A DNA stretch of 33,839 bases from an uncultured Prevotella sp. Its GTDB lineage: Bacteria; Bacteroidota; Bacteroidia; Bacteroidales; Bacteroidaceae. The DNA lies in the NCBI GenBank assembly GCA_900318395.1, contig ONKL01000032.1:1-33839 (forward strand), given 5' to 3'. The notes beneath the pieces are model-generated. The model was not told the origin of the DNA. It worked only from the letters and a program-made list of their open reading frames with translations, and searched no databases. Of this stretch, positions 31,579 to 33,839 are shown piece by piece (position 1 is the stretch's first letter; each line of letters begins with the position of its first letter). A program made the position numbers and the translations under genes.

Positions 31579-31608
31579 TATCTTTGCAATATCAAAATGA
31601 TATCATTT
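31579..31608 (+). promoter_or_regulatory. Promoter and palindrome upstream of the SPFH gene
   Basis: TATCTTTG (31579-31586) fits the -7 box, with ATTG 19 bases upstream. The perfect 14-bp palindrome AAATGATATCATTT (31595-31608) lies just after the predicted start and could be the site of the ribbon-helix-helix protein encoded downstream. Confidence 0.55.
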
Positions 31609-31635
31609 AGAATCAACATATTAAAACCTATCATT

Positions 31636-32601
31636 ATGGATAATAAGGAGTATACATTCAAAGGAACAGTAATGAACGGCTTTCTCATGCTGTTTGTAAA
31701 CATCTCAGTTCTGATTTTGGCATTAGCGAGTATTGTCTACAGTATTATCCTGCTTGACGACAGCAATGGAGCTGAGGGAGGCTGGTTACTAGGTGGCAGC
31801 ATCCTGCTGATCGCCATCAACATCATCATGTGGTTCGGGCTTATGATGTTAGAACCTAACGAAGCCAATGTGACAACATGGTTCGGAAAATACAGTGGCA
31901 CCTTTTCTGAAACTGGTTTTTACTGGATCTGTCCGTTCTATGGCACCAAGAAGGTTTCACTACGTGCTCGTAACCTCGATGCAGAACCAATTAAGGTAAA
32001 TGACAAGACCGGTAATCCCGTGATGATTGGGCTTGTGCTAGTATGGAAACTTAAAGATACCTATAAAGCGCTTTTCGAAGTAGACTCTCAGACAATGGCC
32101 TCAAATCCCAATACCGTCGGATCAGATACCAAGGGACTCATGAACGCTTTGGAGAATTTCGTCCGTGTGCAGAGTGATGCTGCATTAAGGCAAGTGGCAG
32201 GACAATATGCCTACGACGATGAGGACAGCAAGGATAACGAGCCAACCCTACGCTCAAGTGCCGATGAAATCAACGAGCAACTGGAGCAAAAACTCGACGA
32301 ACGACTGGCACTCGCAGGTATAGAAGTGGTAGAAGCACGTATCAATTATCTGGCATACGCTCCTGAAATTGCAGCAGTCATGCTACGCCGTCAGCAAGCT
32401 TCAGCTATCATCACTGCTCGTGAGAAAATTGTAGAAGGAGCTGTTTCGATGGTGAAGATGGCACTCGACAAGCTATCGAATGATAATATTGTAGATCTTG
32501 ACGACGACAAGAAAGCTGCCATGGTCAGCAATCTGCTCGTTGTTCTCTGCGGTGATGACAGTGCACAGCCAGTTGTGAACACTGGAACATTGAATCACTA
32601 A
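31636..32601 (+). CDS. SPFH (band 7) domain membrane protein
   Basis: 321 aa from the ATG at 31636 (MDNKEYTFKG); an earlier ATG at 31564 precedes the promoter box, so it is rejected. Two membrane helices (~13-37 and 47-67) are followed by an SPFH domain: LEPNEANVTTWFGKYSGTF, GFYWICPFYGTKKVSLRARN (quoted in part), MIGLVLVWKLKDTYKALF, and the helical LALAGIEVVEARINYLAYAP. SPFH proteins form large ring-like membrane scaffolds and often control membrane proteases. The next two genes are a ribbon-helix-helix protein and a DUF1648 membrane protein, an arrangement I recall from other Bacteroidetes. Confidence 0.9.
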   Translation: MDNKEYTFKGTVMNGFLMLFVNISVLILALASIVYSIILLDDSNGAEGGWLLGGSILLIAINIIMWFGLMMLEPNEANVTTWFGKYSGTFSETGFYWICPFYGTKKVSLRARNLDAEPIKVNDKTGNPVMIGLVLVWKLKDTYKALFEVDSQTMASNPNTVGSDTKGLMNALENFVRVQSDAALRQVAGQYAYDDEDSKDNEPTLRSSADEINEQLEQKLDERLALAGIEVVEARINYLAYAPEIAAVMLRRQQASAIITAREKIVEGAVSMVKMALDKLSNDNIVDLDDDKKAAMVSNLLVVLCGDDSAQPVVNTGTLNH

Positions 32602-32604
32602 AAT

Positions 32605-32772
32605 ATGGCAGATAAGAATACAAAGAGTTTTATCCTGCGCGTTGACACTGAGACGATGAACGCTATAGAGGCATGGGCAGCTGACGAGTTCCGCAGCACC
32701 AACGGCCAACTGCAGTGGATCATCACCGAGGCTTTGCGCAAAGCTAATCGTCTACCTAAGAAAAAACGTTAA
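32605..32772 (+). CDS. Arc-like ribbon-helix-helix protein
   Basis: 55 aa, below common gene-calling size limits. Start ATG at 32605, 3 bases after the SPFH stop; stop TAA at 32770-32772. The strand KSFILRVDTETMNAIEAWA, then a helix-turn-helix NGQLQWIITEALRKA and a basic tail LPKKKR match the Arc/ribbon-helix-helix fold used by small repressors and some antitoxins. No toxin gene is adjacent. It may repress this operon through the 14-bp palindrome at 31595-31608. Confidence 0.85.
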   Translation: MADKNTKSFILRVDTETMNAIEAWAADEFRSTNGQLQWIITEALRKANRLPKKKR

Positions 32773-32805
32773 AACACCAACGAAGAAAAAAAACGATAAA
32801 GAAAG

Positions 32806-33270
32806 ATGAAAGAAGATATAAAAGTATACAGAACGAAAGAGGGAACTATCTTCGAGGTTGCCTTCCTTATTCTAGCCCTAATAGTATGGGGGTTGATTAT
32901 CTGGTTCATTAAACAGGCACCAGACGTTGTTCCCACACACTTTGACGCTTCAGGTGCCCCTAATGCCTGGGGCTCACCTCTGGGAATCGTCATTCCATGT
33001 GGTATCATAACGATTTCGGGCGCTGCCCTTCTAATCCTATGCTATTTCCCAAAGACATTCAGTCTGTCAGGTAAGCACGCCACTCCCCGTAATTATGCAC
33101 TTAGCATCCGTATGCTACGCATCATGAGTCTACTTATGCTTTTGATGTCGTTAGCCATTGCCTGGACTCTCTTGCGGCTAACTAATCACAGTCCTATTCC
33201 TATCATCATCATAGTCGGCATAATAGCCATAGTAGCCATTTACACATCCATTGCGACTCACAGAAATTAG
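32806..33270 (+). CDS. DUF1648 membrane protein
   Basis: 154 aa. An N-terminal helix (~15-36) is followed by the DUF1648 motif VPTHFDASGAPNAWGSPLGI, then three more helices (~62-85, 100-120, 130-148). DUF1648 occurs in SdpI-type immunity proteins and in stand-alone membrane proteins of unknown role. It lies 33 bases after the ribbon-helix-helix gene and is probably co-transcribed. Confidence 0.88.
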   Translation: MKEDIKVYRTKEGTIFEVAFLILALIVWGLIIWFIKQAPDVVPTHFDASGAPNAWGSPLGIVIPCGIITISGAALLILCYFPKTFSLSGKHATPRNYALSIRMLRIMSLLMLLMSLAIAWTLLRLTNHSPIPIIIIVGIIAIVAIYTSIATHRN

Positions 33271-33274
33271 GAAA

Positions 33275-33661
33275 TCATTCTGATCCAATGATTTCATTCA
33301 GTGACAATTTATCCTTAATGATTTCACGGGCAGTTTCTTTGTCAATCGTGTAGACATGATTGAATACACCAACCGACACCATTCTGAAGTCTCCTTTGTA
33401 AGTGATCACACCCACATTATAAAACGTATGATCGCGTACAATAAGGTTTGATTTGAGATAAGCGTCAACCACATTGACAGCCAGCACTGTTCCGATAGAA
33501 GCCATAGTTGTTTCTACCTTACTCTCATTCATCTCAGCATTAATAACTTCGGATGTCACTCCCTTTAGTGCCTCATAATGCACATCCTTGTCAGGACACG
33601 TCATCATCAGCGTCAAGCCAATAATAACTAGTAATACGATAACAAATAATAATTTCTTCAT
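33275..33661 (-). CDS. Small membrane-anchored DUF4359-like protein
   Basis: 128 aa. One N-terminal membrane helix (~4-20). The C-terminal pattern LIVRDHTFYNVGVITYKGDF then VSVGVFNHVYT resembles DUF4359, a small family of unknown role. The ATG at 33661 follows AAAGAG. It converges with DUF1648 (4-base gap) and lies between it and the rRNA terminator. Family assignment is moderate. Confidence 0.7.
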   Translation of the reverse strand: MKKLLFVIVLLVIIGLTLMMTCPDKDVHYEALKGVTSEVINAEMNESKVETTMASIGTVLAVNVVDAYLKSNLIVRDHTFYNVGVITYKGDFRMVSVGVFNHVYTIDKETAREIIKDKLSLNEIIGSE

Positions 33662-33691
33662 CTCTTTAAAGATTATGAACCAAACAGAGGA

Positions 33692-33735
33692 CTGATGAAA
33701 AACAGAAGCCCTGAATCATTTTGACTCAGGGCTTC
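33692..33735 (-). terminator. Terminator of the rRNA operon
   Basis: On the minus strand GAAGCCCTGA pairs perfectly with TCAGGGCTTC around an 11-base loop, followed by TGTTTTTC. Confidence 0.85.
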
Positions 33736-33744
33736 ACTAATAAA

Positions 33745-33839
<95 letters not shown>

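Noticed and set aside
32605-33270. Classical toxin-antitoxin pair
   Set aside because: The ribbon-helix-helix protein resembles an antitoxin fold, but the neighbours are an SPFH scaffold and a DUF1648 membrane protein, not a recognised toxin.

Overview
The window looks like a chromosomal segment of a Bacteroidales bacterium, most likely Prevotella or a close relative. The evidence is the promoter grammar (repeated TAnnTTTG -7 boxes, several with TTTG 19-22 bases upstream), weak Shine-Dalgarno sites, and many families typical of Bacteroidetes (DUF6452/DUF6048 pair, DUF4199, DUF2490, VirE with a DUF3874 tail, LytTR two-component pairs). The genus call is inference; the 5S rRNA at the right edge is only partial.

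Layout. (1) 1-3540 is an accessory region: the 3' part of a VirE-type P-loop protein, two convergent paralogous MNS/archaeal-type AAA ATPases, and a decayed second VirE fragment between them. Each ATPase promoter carries two copies of a 15-bp palindromic repeat, same layout but different sequence. (2) 3543-10592 holds a SulP anion transporter, a divergent lipoprotein plus secreted carbohydrate-binding-domain protein pair, a LytS/LytTR two-component system and an AldA-like aldehyde dehydrogenase. (3) 10593-11315 is a non-coding island dense in inverted and tandem repeats. (4) 11316-14363 (minus) has a VTC-domain / DUF4956 / DUF2490 operon and exonuclease III. (5) 14467-19275 (plus) has a heterodimeric ABC exporter with one degenerate ATP site, then a CE15-like esterase. 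(6) 19310-22017 has lumazine synthase and a TPR membrane protein, divergent from recF and a DciA-like DUF721 gene. (7) 22014-31118 (minus) looks like one ten-gene operon: DUF4199, GT2, DUF6452, DUF6048, ApbE, Crp/Fnr, M3 peptidase, dCMP deaminase, S41 protease, 5-formyl-THF cyclo-ligase. (8) 31249-31503 is an SRP RNA and tRNA-Thr(TGT) transcription unit. (9) 31579-33270 is an SPFH / ribbon-helix-helix / DUF1648 module. (10) 33275-33839 has a small DUF4359-like gene, the rRNA terminator and the 3' part of a 5S rRNA gene on the minus strand.

Two patterns look most worth following. The first is the matched 15-bp-period palindromic operators in front of the two ATPases, suggesting each paralog has its own regulatory site. 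The second is a family of degenerate heptamer arrays (roughly MAYTYYT on the sense strand). They cover the -33 position of four promoters (xth, TPR/ribH, recF, SRP RNA) and also occur inside three coding sequences (SulP, DUF2490 signal peptide, ABC linker), always with the pyrimidine-rich strand as the sense strand. All functional names rest on motif and family recognition by eye; no database search was run.
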